From positions 1 through 64,000 of the forward strand of contig MBPM02000088.1 in NCBI GenBank assembly GCA_001695595.3: 64,000 nt of DNA, given 5' to 3'. The position numbers and the translations under genes were made by a program. The notes beneath the pieces were generated by a model. The model saw nothing but the letters and a program-made list of their open reading frames with translations. It was not told the DNA's origin and made no database searches. This document shows positions 1 to 13,700 of the stretch, piece by piece. Every line of letters begins with the position of its first letter. Positions within the stretch are counted from its first letter, which is position 1. The stretch is from Plasmopara viticola (taxonomy: Eukaryota > Oomycota > Peronosporomycetes > Peronosporales > Peronosporaceae).

Positions 1-1273
1 ACGCATTGCTTTCGCCGGGTTGAGTGCGTCAACTTGTACGGTCACGCTCTGACCGGGTAGTGAGGTATAGTATTGTGGTATGTGTCATTGTGGCACTATA
101 CCAGATGTGGAAGGCGGTCGTTTCAAACAGGAGTTGAATTGAAAATTGTCGAAGGAATATCTCGAGGTCATAGGAAGGGTGTACGCTCAGGCTGGTAACA
201 GAGCAGGGAAAAACCCTGGTTTGTAGTGAAGGATTCGTGCAGAATTCTGATGTGCTATAAGATACTACAATATAACGCAACTACCTTGCGAAATTATTTC
301 AGCAAAACAGCAAGACTTGCTTCATCTTTATACGTCCGTAACATTATATTTGCCGTGATAATCTTGATGCTAGTGTAGTGTCAAGAGTAACTATATATAA
401 CGTGGTTGGGCTCGTACTAAAAACGAGGAATTTATGCATGCAGGAAACAGGTGAATACTACCGAAACATCTGTAGTTGTAAATGCTCATTTATTTCGCGT
501 TCGCATATGGCCATGTTAACCGGATTTACATGCGTTTATACATCGATTAAATGGTCTTTGAATTGGTTGAATTCGCAGTTTCGAAGTGTGTCCTTGAAGC
601 TACTTATAGTATGTAACACGCATTGCTTTCGCCGGGTTGAGTGGGTCAACTTGTCACGGTCACGCTTGACCGGGTAGTGAGGTATCGTATTGTGGTATGT
701 GTCATTGTGGCACTATACCCAGGATGTGGAAGGCGCGTCCGTTTCAAACCAGGAGTTGACATTGAAAAATTGTCGAAAGGCAATATCTCGAGGTCACTAA
801 GGAAGGGTGTACCGCCTCAGGCTGGTAAACAGAGCAGGGAAAAACCCTCGCTCTTGGTAGTGAAGGATCTCGTGCCAGAATTCTGATGTGCTATAACGAT
901 ACTACAAATCATAACGCAACTACCTTGCGAAAATTATTTCAGCAAAACAGCAAGACCTTGCTTCATCTTTATACCGTCCGTAACATTATCATTTGCCGTG
1001 ATAATCTCTGATGCTAGTGTAGTGTCAAAGAGTAACAATATACACGTGGTTGGGCTCGTACTAAAAACGAGGAAATTTATGCATGCAGGAAAACAGGTGA
1101 ATACTACCGACAACATCTGTAGTTCGTACAATGCTCATTTATTTCGCGTTCGCAATTCATGGCCATGTTACCGGATTTACATGCGTTTATACATCCGATT
1201 AAATGGTCTTTCGAATTGGTTGAATTCGCAGTTCTCGAAGTGTGTCCTATGAAGCTACTTATAGTAATGTAAC
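1..1273 (+). repeat. Two left-end satellite units with many single-base losses
   Basis: The unit at 1-617 is 46 bp shorter than the 663-bp consensus and the unit at 618-1273 is 7 bp shorter. In the first unit the differences are almost all single missing bases, spread about every 10-20 bp and not confined to homopolymers. Examples are gtggcgtc becoming gtgcgtc and tgtcacgg becoming tgtacgg. Substitutions are rare. This differs from the right border, where substitutions dominate, and looks like unpolished long-read sequence at a contig end. Confidence 0.85.
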
Positions 1274-1750
1274 ACGCATTGCTTTCGCCGGGTCTTGTCA
1301 CGTCACGTTCTGACCGGTAGTGAGGTATACGTCTGCCAGGAATTCTGAGTGTACTATAACGATGTACTCAGAATTCTGAAATCTATCAAACGCAACTACC
1401 TTGCGAAAATTATTTCAGCAAAACAGCAAGACCTTGCTTCATCTTTATACCGTCCGTAACATTATCATTTGCCGTGATAATCTCTGATGCTAGTGTAGTG
1501 TCAAAGAGTAACAATATATACACGTGGTTGGGCTCGTACTAAAAACGAGGAAATTTATGCATGCAGGAAAACAGGTGAATACTACGACAACATCTGTAGT
1601 TCGTACAATGCTCATTTATTTCGCGTTCGCAATTCATGGCCATGTTACCGGATTTACATGCGTTTATACATCCGATTAAATGGTCTTTCGAATTGGTTGA
1701 ATTCGCAGTTCTCGAAGTGTGTCCTATGAAGCTACTTATAGTAATGTAAC
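1274..1750 (+). repeat. Truncated satellite unit with internal deletion and a small hairpin
   Basis: This unit is 477 bp, about 186 bp short of the consensus. It follows the consensus to gaggtatacgt (about 1332), jumps to the gccagaattctg part of the unit, and resumes normal sequence at about 1390. At the junction, 1340-1354 pairs with 1364-1376 (gaattctga against tcagaattc), an imperfect inverted repeat with a 9-nt loop and a 2-nt bulge. It may be a real rearrangement or a read or assembly artefact, since it adjoins the error-rich left end. Confidence 0.8.
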
Positions 1751-4700
1751 ACGCATTGCTTTCGCCGGGTTGAGTGGCGTCAACTTGTCACGGTCACGCT
1801 TCTGACCGGGTAGTGAGGTATACGTATTGTGGTATGTGTCATTGTGGCACTATACCCAGGATGTGGAAGGCGCGTCCGTTTCAAACCAGGAGTTGACATT
1901 GAAAAATTGTCGAAAGGCAATATCTCGAGGTCACTAAGGAAGGGTGTACCGCCTCAGGCTGGTAAACAGAGCAGGGAAAAACCCTCGCTCTTGGTAGTGA
2001 AAGGATCTCGTGCCAGAATTCTGATGTGCTATAACGATACTACAAATCATAACGCAACTACCTTGCGAAAATTATTTCAGCAAAACAGCAAGACCTTGCT
2101 TCATCTTTATACCGTCCGTAACATTATCATTTGCCGTGATAATCTCTGATGCTAGTGTAGTGTCAAAGAGTAACAATATATACACGTGGTTGGGCTCGTA
2201 CTAAAAACGAGGAAATTTATGCATGCAGGAAAACAGGTGAATACTACCGACAACATCTGTAGTTCGTACAATGCTCATTTATTTCGCGTTCGCAATTCAT
2301 GGCCATGTTACCGGATTTACATGCGTTTATACATCCGATTAAATGGTCTTTCGAATTGGTTGAATTCGCAGTTCTCGAAGTGTGTCCTATGAAGCTACTT
2401 ATAGTAATGTAACACGCATTGCTTCGCCGGGTTGAGTGGCGTCAACTTGTCACGGTCACGCTTCTGACCGGGTAGTGAGGTATACGTATTGTGGTATGTG
2501 TCATTGTGGCACTATACCCAGGATGTGGAAGGCGCGTCCGTTTCAAACCAGGAGTTGACATTGAAAAATTGTCGAAAGGCAATATCTCGAGGTCACTAAG
2601 GAAGGGTGTACCGCCTCAGGCTGGTAAACAGAGCAGGGAAAAACCCTCGCTCTTGGTAGTGAAAGGATCTCGTGCCAGAATTCTGATGTGCTATAACGAT
2701 ACTACAAATCATAACGCAACTACCTTGCGAAAATTATTTCAGCAAAACAGCAAGACCTTGCTTCATCTTTATACCGTCCGTAACATTATCATTTGCCGTG
2801 ATAATCTCTGATGCTAGTGTAGTGTCAAAGAGTAACAATATATACACGTGGTTGGGCTCGTACTAAAAACGAGGAAATTTATGCATGCAGGAAAACAGGT
2901 GAATACTACCGACAACATCTGTAGTTCGTACAATGCTCATTTATTTCGCGTTCGCAATTCATGGCCATGTTACCGGATTTACATGCGTTTATACATCCGA
3001 TTAAATGGTCTTTCGAATTGGTTGAATTCGCAGTTCTCGAAGTGTGTCCTATGAAGCTACTTATAGTAATGTAACACGCATTGCTTCGCCGGGTTGAGTG
3101 GCGTCAACTTGTCACGGTCACGCTTCTGACCGGGTAGTGAGGTATACGTATTGTGGTATGTGTCATTGTGGCACTATACCCAGGATGTGGAAGGCGCGTC
3201 CGTTTCAAACCAGGAGTTGACATTGAAAAATTGTCGAAAGGCAATATCTCGAGGTCACTAAGGAAGGGTGTACCGCCTCAGGCTGGTAAACAGAGCAGGG
3301 AAAAACCCTCGCTCTTGGTAGTGAAAGGATCTCGTGCCAGAATTCTGATGTGCTATAACGATACTACAAATCATAACGCAACTACCTTGCGAAAATTATT
3401 TCAGCAAAACAGCAAGACCTTGCTTCATCTTTATACCGTCCGTAACATTATCATTTGCCGTGATAATCTCTGATGCTAGTGTAGTGTCAAAGAGTAACAA
3501 TATATACACGTGGTTGGGCTCGTACTAAAAACGAGGAAATTTATGCATGCAGGAAAACAGGTGAATACTACCGACAACATCTGTAGTTCGTACAATGCTC
3601 ATTTATTTCGCGTTCGCAATTCATGGCCATGTTACCGGATTTACATGCGTTTATACATCCGATTAAATGGTCTTTCGAATTGGTTGAATTCGCAGTTCTC
3701 GAAGTGTGTCCTATGAAGCTACTTATAGTAATGTAACACGCATTGCTTTCGCCGGGTTGAGTGGCGTCAACTTGTCACGGTCACGCTTCTGACCGGGTAG
3801 TGAGGTATACGTATTGTGGTATGTGTCATTGTGGCACTATACCCAGGATGTGGAAGGCGCGTCCGTTTCAAACCAGGAGTTGACATTGAAAAATTGTCGA
3901 AAGGCAATATCTCGAGGTCACTAAGGAAGGGTGTACCGCCTCAGGCTGGTAAACAGAGCAGGGAAAAACCCTCGCTCTTGGTAGTGAAAGGATCTCGTGC
4001 CAGAATTCTGATGTGCTATAACGATACTACAAATCATAACGCAACTACCTTGCGAAAATTATTTCAGCAAAACAGCAAGACCTTGCTTCATCTTTATACC
4101 GTCCGTAACATTATCATTTGCCGTGATAATCTCTGATGCTAGTGTAGTGTCAAAGAGTAACAATATATACACGTGGTTGGGCTCGTACTAAAAACGAGGA
4201 AATTTATGCATGCAGGAAAACAGGTGAATACTACCGACAACATCTGTAGTTCGTACAATGCTCATTTATTTCGCGTTCGCAATTCATGGCCATGTTACCG
4301 GATTTACATGCGTTTATACATCCGATTAAATGGTCTTTCGAATTGGTTGAATTCGCAGTTCTCGAAGTGTGTCCTATGAAGCTACTTATAGTAATGTAAC
4401 ACGCATTGCTTTCGCCGGGTTGAGTGGCGTCAACTTGTCACGGTCACGCTTCTGACCGGGTAGTGAGGTATACGTATTGTGGTATGTGTCATTGTGGCAC
4501 TATACCCAGGATGTGGAAGGCGCGTCCGTTTCAAACCAGGAGTTGACATTGAAAAATTGTCGAAAGGCAATATCTCGAGGTCACTAAGGAAGGGTGTACC
4601 GCCTCAGGCTGGTAAACAGAGCAGGGAAAAACCCTCGCTCTTGGTAGTGAAAGGATCTCGTGCCAGAATTCTGATGTGCTATAACGATACTACAAATCAT

Positions 4701-7700
4701 AACGCAACTACCTTGCGAAAATTATTTCAGCAAAACAGCAAGACCTTGCTTCATCTTTATACCGTCCGTAACATTATCATTTGCCGTGATAATCTCTGAT
4801 GCTAGTGTAGTGTCAAAGAGTAACAATATATACACGTGGTTGGGCTCGTACTAAAAACGAGGAAATTTATGCATGCAGGAAAACAGGTGAATACTACCGA
4901 CAACATCTGTAGTTCGTACAATGCTCATTTATTTCGCGTTCGCAATTCATGGCCATGTTACCGGATTTACATGCGTTTATACATCCGATTAAATGGTCTT
5001 TCGAATTGGTTGAATTCGCAGTTCTCGAAGTGTGTCCTATGAAGCTACTTATAGTAATGTAACACGCATTGCTTTCGCCGGGTTGAGTGGCGTCAACTTG
5101 TCACGGTCACGCTTCTGACCGGGTAGTGAGGTATACGTATTGTGGTATGTGTCATTGTGGCACTATACCCAGGATGTGGAAGGCGCGTCCGTTTCAAACC
5201 AGGAGTTGACATTGAAAAATTGTCGAAAGGCAATATCTCGAGGTCACTAAGGAAGGGTGTACCGCCTCAGGCTGGTAAACAGAGCAGGGAAAAACCCTCG
5301 CTCTTGGTAGTGAAAGGATCTCGTGCCAGAATTCTGATGTGCTATAACGATACTACAAATCATAACGCAACTACCTTGCGAAAATTATTTCAGCAAAACA
5401 GCAAGACCTTGCTTCATCTTTATACCGTCCGTAACATTATCATTTGCCGTGATAATCTCTGATGCTAGTGTAGTGTCAAAGAGTAACAATATATACACGT
5501 GGTTGGGCTCGTACTAAAAACGAGGAAATTTATGCATGCAGGAAAACAGGTGAATACTACCGACAACATCTGTAGTTCGTACAATGCTCATTTATTTCGC
5601 GTTCGCAATTCATGGCCATGTTACCGGATTTACATGCGTTTATACATCCGATTAAATGGTCTTTCGAATTGGTTGAATTCGCAGTTCTCGAAGTGTGTCC
5701 TATGAAGCTACTTATAGTAATGTAACACGCATTGCTTTCGCCGGGTTGAGTGGCGTCAACTTGTCACGGTCACGCTTCTGACCGGGTAGTGAGGTATACG
5801 TATTGTGGTATGTGTCATTGTGGCACTATACCCAGGATGTGGAAGGCGCGTCCGTTTCAAACCAGGAGTTGACATTGAAAAATTGTCGAAAGGCAATATC
5901 TCGAGGTCACTAAGGAAGGGTGTACCGCCTCAGGCTGGTAAACAGAGCAGGGAAAAACCCTCGCTCTTGGTAGTGAAAGGATCTCGTGCCAGAATTCTGA
6001 TGTGCTATAACGATACTACAAATCATAACGCAACTACCTTGCGAAAATTATTTCAGCAAAACAGCAAGACCTTGCTTCATCTTTATACCGTCCGTAACAT
6101 TATCATTTGCCGTGATAATCTCTGATGCTAGTGTAGTGTCAAAGAGTAACAATATATACACGTGGTTGGGCTCGTACTAAAAACGAGGAAATTTATGCAT
6201 GCAGGAAAACAGGTGAATACTACCGACAACATCTGTAGTTCGTACAATGCTCATTTATTTCGCGTTCGCAATTCATGGCCATGTTACCGGATTTACATGC
6301 GTTTATACATCCGATTAAATGGTCTTTCGAATTGGTTGAATTCGCAGTTCTCGAAGTGTGTCCTATGAAGCTACTTATAGTAATGTAACACGCATTGCTT
6401 TCGCCGGGTTGAGTGGCGTCAACTTGTCACGGTCACGCTTCTGACCGGGTAGTGAGGTATACGTATTGTGGTATGTGTCATTGTGGCACTATACCCAGGA
6501 TGTGGAAGGCGCGTCCGTTTCAAACCAGGAGTTGACATTGAAAAATTGTCGAAAGGCAATATCTCGAGGTCACTAAGGAAGGGTGTACCGCCTCAGGCTG
6601 GTAAACAGAGCAGGGAAAAACCCTCGCTCTTGGTAGTGAAAGGATCTCGTGCCAGAATTCTGATGTGCTATAACGATACTACAAATCATAACGCAACTAC
6701 CTTGCGAAAATTATTTCAGCAAAACAGCAAGACCTTGCTTCATCTTTATACCGTCCGTAACATTATCATTTGCCGTGATAATCTCTGATGCTAGTGTAGT
6801 GTCAAAGAGTAACAATATATACACGTGGTTGGGCTCGTACTAAAAACGAGGAAATTTATGCATGCAGGAAAACAGGTGAATACTACCGACAACATCTGTA
6901 GTTCGTACAATGCTCATTTATTTCGCGTTCGCAATTCATGGCCATGTTACCGGATTTACATGCGTTTATACATCCGATTAAATGGTCTTTCGAATTGGTT
7001 GAATTCGCAGTTCTCGAAGTGTGTCCTATGAAGCTACTTATAGTAATGTAACACGCATTGCTTTCGCCGGGTTGAGTGGCGTCAACTTGTCACGGTCACG
7101 CTTCTGACCGGGTAGTGAGGTATACGTATTGTGGTATGTGTCATTGTGGCACTATACCCAGGATGTGGAAGGCGCGTCCGTTTCAAACCAGGAGTTGACA
7201 TTGAAAAATTGTCGAAAGGCAATATCTCGAGGTCACTAAGGAAGGGTGTACCGCCTCAGGCTGGTAAACAGAGCAGGGAAAAACCCTCGCTCTTGGTAGT
7301 GAAAGGATCTCGTGCCAGAATTCTGATGTGCTATAACGATACTACAAATCATAACGCAACTACCTTGCGAAAATTATTTCAGCAAAACAGCAAGACCTTG
7401 CTTCATCTTTATACCGTCCGTAACATTATCATTTGCCGTGATAATCTCTGATGCTAGTGTAGTGTCAAAGAGTAACAATATATACACGTGGTTGGGCTCG
7501 TACTAAAAACGAGGAAATTTATGCATGCAGGAAAACAGGTGAATACTACCGACAACATCTGTAGTTCGTACAATGCTCATTTATTTCGCGTTCGCAATTC
7601 ATGGCCATGTTACCGGATTTACATGCGTTTATACATCCGATTAAATGGTCTTTCGAATTGGTTGAATTCGCAGTTCTCGAAGTGTGTCCTATGAAGCTAC

Positions 7701-10700
7701 TTATAGTAATGTAACACGCATTGCTTTCGCCGGGTTGAGTGGCGTCAACTTGTCACGGTCACGCTTCTGACCGGGTAGTGAGGTATACGTATTGTGGTAT
7801 GTGTCATTGTGGCACTATACCCAGGATGTGGAAGGCGCGTCCGTTTCAAACCAGGAGTTGACATTGAAAAATTGTCGAAAGGCAATATCTCGAGGTCACT
7901 AAGGAAGGGTGTACCGCCTCAGGCTGGTAAACAGAGCAGGGAAAAACCCTCGCTCTTGGTAGTGAAAGGATCTCGTGCCAGAATTCTGATGTGCTATAAC
8001 GATACTACAAATCATAACGCAACTACCTTGCGAAAATTATTTCAGCAAAACAGCAAGACCTTGCTTCATCTTTATACCGTCCGTAACATTATCATTTGCC
8101 GTGATAATCTCTGATGCTAGTGTAGTGTCAAAGAGTAACAATATATACACGTGGTTGGGCTCGTACTAAAAACGAGGAAATTTATGCATGCAGGAAAACA
8201 GGTGAATACTACCGACAACATCTGTAGTTCGTACAATGCTCATTTATTTCGCGTTCGCAATTCATGGCCATGTTACCGGATTTACATGCGTTTATACATC
8301 CGATTAAATGGTCTTTCGAATTGGTTGAATTCGCAGTTCTCGAAGTGTGTCCTATGAAGCTACTTATAGTAATGTAACACGCATTGCTTTCGCCGGGTTG
8401 AGTGGCGTCAACTTGTCACGGTCACGCTTCTGACCGGGTAGTGAGGTATACGTATTGTGGTATGTGTCATTGTGGCACTATACCCAGGATGTGGAAGGCG
8501 CGTCCGTTTCAAACCAGGAGTTGACATTGAAAAATTGTCGAAAGGCAATATCTCGAGGTCACTAAGGAAGGGTGTACCGCCTCAGGCTGGTAAACAGAGC
8601 AGGGAAAAACCCTCGCTCTTGGTAGTGAAAGGATCTCGTGCCAGAATTCTGATGTGCTATAACGATACTACAAATCATAACGCAACTACCTTGCGAAAAT
8701 TATTTCAGCAAAACAGCAAGACCTTGCTTCATCTTTATACCGTCCGTAACATTATCATTTGCCGTGATAATCTCTGATGCTAGTGTAGTGTCAAAGAGTA
8801 ACAATATATACACGTGGTTGGGCTCGTACTAAAAACGAGGAAATTTATGCATGCAGGAAAACAGGTGAATACTACCGACAACATCTGTAGTTCGTACAAT
8901 GCTCATTTATTTCGCGTTCGCAATTCATGGCCATGTTACCGGATTTACATGCGTTTATACATCCGATTAAATGGTCTTTCGAATTGGTTGAATTCGCAGT
9001 TCTCGAAGTGTGTCCTATGAAGCTACTTATAGTAATGTAACACGCATTGCTTTCGCCGGGTTGAGTGGCGTCAACTTGTCACGGTCACGCTTCTGACCGG
9101 GTAGTGAGGTATACGTATTGTGGTATGTGTCATTGTGGCACTATACCCAGGATGTGGAAGGCGCGTCCGTTTCAAACCAGGAGTTGACATTGAAAAATTG
9201 TCGAAAGGCAATATCTCGAGGTCACTAAGGAAGGGTGTACCGCCTCAGGCTGGTAAACAGAGCAGGGAAAAACCCTCGCTCTTGGTAGTGAAAGGATCTC
9301 GTGCCAGAATTCTGATGTGCTATAACGATACTACAAATCATAACGCAACTACCTTGCGAAAATTATTTCAGCAAAACAGCAAGACCTTGCTTCATCTTTA
9401 TACCGTCCGTAACATTATCATTTGCCGTGATAATCTCTGATGCTAGTGTAGTGTCAAAGAGTAACAATATATACACGTGGTTGGGCTCGTACTAAAAACG
9501 AGGAAATTTATGCATGCAGGAAAACAGGTGAATACTACCGACAACATCTGTAGTTCGTACAATGCTCATTTATTTCGCGTTCGCAATTCATGGCCATGTT
9601 ACCGGATTTACATGCGTTTATACATCCGATTAAATGGTCTTTCGAATTGGTTGAATTCGCAGTTCTCGAAGTGTGTCCTATGAAGCTACTTATAGTAATG
9701 TAACACGCATTGCTTTCGCCGGGTTGAGTGGCGTCAACTTGTCACGGTCACGCTTCTGACCGGGTAGTGAGGTATACGTATTGTGGTATGTGTCATTGTG
9801 GCACTATACCCAGGATGTGGAAGGCGCGTCCGTTTCAAACCAGGAGTTGACATTGAAAAATTGTCGAAAGGCAATATCTCGAGGTCACTAAGGAAGGGTG
9901 TACCGCCTCAGGCTGGTAAACAGAGCAGGGAAAAACCCTCGCTCTTGGTAGTGAAAGGATCTCGTGCCAGAATTCTGATGTGCTATAACGATACTACAAA
10001 TCATAACGCAACTACCTTGCGAAAATTATTTCAGCAAAACAGCAAGACCTTGCTTCATCTTTATACCGTCCGTAACATTATCATTTGCCGTGATAATCTC
10101 TGATGCTAGTGTAGTGTCAAAGAGTAACAATATATACACGTGGTTGGGCTCGTACTAAAAACGAGGAAATTTATGCATGCAGGAAAACAGGTGAATACTA
10201 CCGACAACATCTGTAGTTCGTACAATGCTCATTTATTTCGCGTTCGCAATTCATGGCCATGTTACCGGATTTACATGCGTTTATACATCCGATTAAATGG
10301 TCTTTCGAATTGGTTGAATTCGCAGTTCTCGAAGTGTGTCCTATGAAGCTACTTATAGTAATGTAACACGCATTGCTTTCGCCGGGTTGAGTGGCGTCAA
10401 CTTGTCACGGTCACGCTTCTGACCGGGTAGTGAGGTATACGTATTGTGGTATGTGTCATTGTGGCACTATACCCAGGATGTGGAAGGCGCGTCCGTTTCA
10501 AACCAGGAGTTGACATTGAAAAATTGTCGAAAGGCAATATCTCGAGGTCACTAAGGAAGGGTGTACCGCCTCAGGCTGGTAAACAGAGCAGGGAAAAACC
10601 CTCGCTCTTGGTAGTGAAAGGATCTCGTGCCAGAATTCTGATGTGCTATAACGATACTACAAATCATAACGCAACTACCTTGCGAAAATTATTTCAGCAA

Positions 10701-13700
10701 AACAGCAAGACCTTGCTTCATCTTTATACCGTCCGTAACATTATCATTTGCCGTGATAATCTCTGATGCTAGTGTAGTGTCAAAGAGTAACAATATATAC
10801 ACGTGGTTGGGCTCGTACTAAAAACGAGGAAATTTATGCATGCAGGAAAACAGGTGAATACTACCGACAACATCTGTAGTTCGTACAATGCTCATTTATT
10901 TCGCGTTCGCAATTCATGGCCATGTTACCGGATTTACATGCGTTTATACATCCGATTAAATGGTCTTTCGAATTGGTTGAATTCGCAGTTCTCGAAGTGT
11001 GTCCTATGAAGCTACTTATAGTAATGTAACACGCATTGCTTTCGCCGGGTTGAGTGGCGTCAACTTGTCACGGTCACGCTTCTGACCGGGTAGTGAGGTA
11101 TACGTATTGTGGTATGTGTCATTGTGGCACTATACCCAGGATGTGGAAGGCGCGTCCGTTTCAAACCAGGAGTTGACATTGAAAAATTGTCGAAAGGCAA
11201 TATCTCGAGGTCACTAAGGAAGGGTGTACCGCCTCAGGCTGGTAAACAGAGCAGGGAAAAACCCTCGCTCTTGGTAGTGAAAGGATCTCGTGCCAGAATT
11301 CTGATGTGCTATAACGATACTACAAATCATAACGCAACTACCTTGCGAAAATTATTTCAGCAAAACAGCAAGACCTTGCTTCATCTTTATACCGTCCGTA
11401 ACATTATCATTTGCCGTGATAATCTCTGATGCTAGTGTAGTGTCAAAGAGTAACAATATATACACGTGGTTGGGCTCGTACTAAAAACGAGGAAATTTAT
11501 GCATGCAGGAAAACAGGTGAATACTACCGACAACATCTGTAGTTCGTACAATGCTCATTTATTTCGCGTTCGCAATTCATGGCCATGTTACCGGATTTAC
11601 ATGCGTTTATACATCCGATTAAATGGTCTTTCGAATTGGTTGAATTCGCAGTTCTCGAAGTGTGTCCTATGAAGCTACTTATAGTAATGTAACACGCATT
11701 GCTTTCGCCGGGTTGAGTGGCGTCAACTTGTCACGGTCACGCTTCTGACCGGGTAGTGAGGTATACGTATTGTGGTATGTGTCATTGTGGCACTATACCC
11801 AGGATGTGGAAGGCGCGTCCGTTTCAAACCAGGAGTTGACATTGAAAAATTGTCGAAAGGCAATATCTCGAGGTCACTAAGGAAGGGTGTACCGCCTCAG
11901 GCTGGTAAACAGAGCAGGGAAAAACCCTCGCTCTTGGTAGTGAAAGGATCTCGTGCCAGAATTCTGATGTGCTATAACGATACTACAAATCATAACGCAA
12001 CTACCTTGCGAAAATTATTTCAGCAAAACAGCAAGACCTTGCTTCATCTTTATACCGTCCGTAACATTATCATTTGCCGTGATAATCTCTGATGCTAGTG
12101 TAGTGTCAAAGAGTAACAATATATACACGTGGTTGGGCTCGTACTAAAAACGAGGAAATTTATGCATGCAGGAAAACAGGTGAATACTACCGACAACATC
12201 TGTAGTTCGTACAATGCTCATTTATTTCGCGTTCGCAATTCATGGCCATGTTACCGGATTTACATGCGTTTATACATCCGATTAAATGGTCTTTCGAATT
12301 GGTTGAATTCGCAGTTCTCGAAGTGTGTCCTATGAAGCTACTTATAGTAATGTAACACGCATTGCTTTCGCCGGGTTGAGTGGCGTCAACTTGTCACGGT
12401 CACGCTTCTGACCGGGTAGTGAGGTATACGTATTGTGGTATGTGTCATTGTGGCACTATACCCAGGATGTGGAAGGCGCGTCCGTTTCAAACCAGGAGTT
12501 GACATTGAAAAATTGTCGAAAGGCAATATCTCGAGGTCACTAAGGAAGGGTGTACCGCCTCAGGCTGGTAAACAGAGCAGGGAAAAACCCTCGCTCTTGG
12601 TAGTGAAAGGATCTCGTGCCAGAATTCTGATGTGCTATAACGATACTACAAATCATAACGCAACTACCTTGCGAAAATTATTTCAGCAAAACAGCAAGAC
12701 CTTGCTTCATCTTTATACCGTCCGTAACATTATCATTTGCCGTGATAATCTCTGATGCTAGTGTAGTGTCAAAGAGTAACAATATATACACGTGGTTGGG
12801 CTCGTACTAAAAACGAGGAAATTTATGCATGCAGGAAAACAGGTGAATACTACCGACAACATCTGTAGTTCGTACAATGCTCATTTATTTCGCGTTCGCA
12901 ATTCATGGCCATGTTACCGGATTTACATGCGTTTATACATCCGATTAAATGGTCTTTCGAATTGGTTGAATTCGCAGTTCTCGAAGTGTGTCCTATGAAG
13001 CTACTTATAGTAATGTAACACGCATTGCTTTCGCCGGGTTGAGTGGCGTCAACTTGTCACGGTCACGCTTCTGACCGGGTAGTGAGGTATACGTATTGTG
13101 GTATGTGTCATTGTGGCACTATACCCAGGATGTGGAAGGCGCGTCCGTTTCAAACCAGGAGTTGACATTGAAAAATTGTCGAAAGGCAATATCTCGAGGT
13201 CACTAAGGAAGGGTGTACCGCCTCAGGCTGGTAAACAGAGCAGGGAAAAACCCTCGCTCTTGGTAGTGAAAGGATCTCGTGCCAGAATTCTGATGTGCTA
13301 TAACGATACTACAAATCATAACGCAACTACCTTGCGAAAATTATTTCAGCAAAACAGCAAGACCTTGCTTCATCTTTATACCGTCCGTAACATTATCATT
13401 TGCCGTGATAATCTCTGATGCTAGTGTAGTGTCAAAGAGTAACAATATATACACGTGGTTGGGCTCGTACTAAAAACGAGGAAATTTATGCATGCAGGAA
13501 AACAGGTGAATACTACCGACAACATCTGTAGTTCGTACAATGCTCATTTATTTCGCGTTCGCAATTCATGGCCATGTTACCGGATTTACATGCGTTTATA
13601 CATCCGATTAAATGGTCTTTCGAATTGGTTGAATTCGCAGTTCTCGAAGTGTGTCCTATGAAGCTACTTATAGTAATGTAACACGCATTGCTTTCGCCGG

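Noticed and set aside
1..600. Telomere at the window start
   Set aside because: No TTTAGGG-type or other short telomeric repeat is present; the satellite simply runs to the first base.
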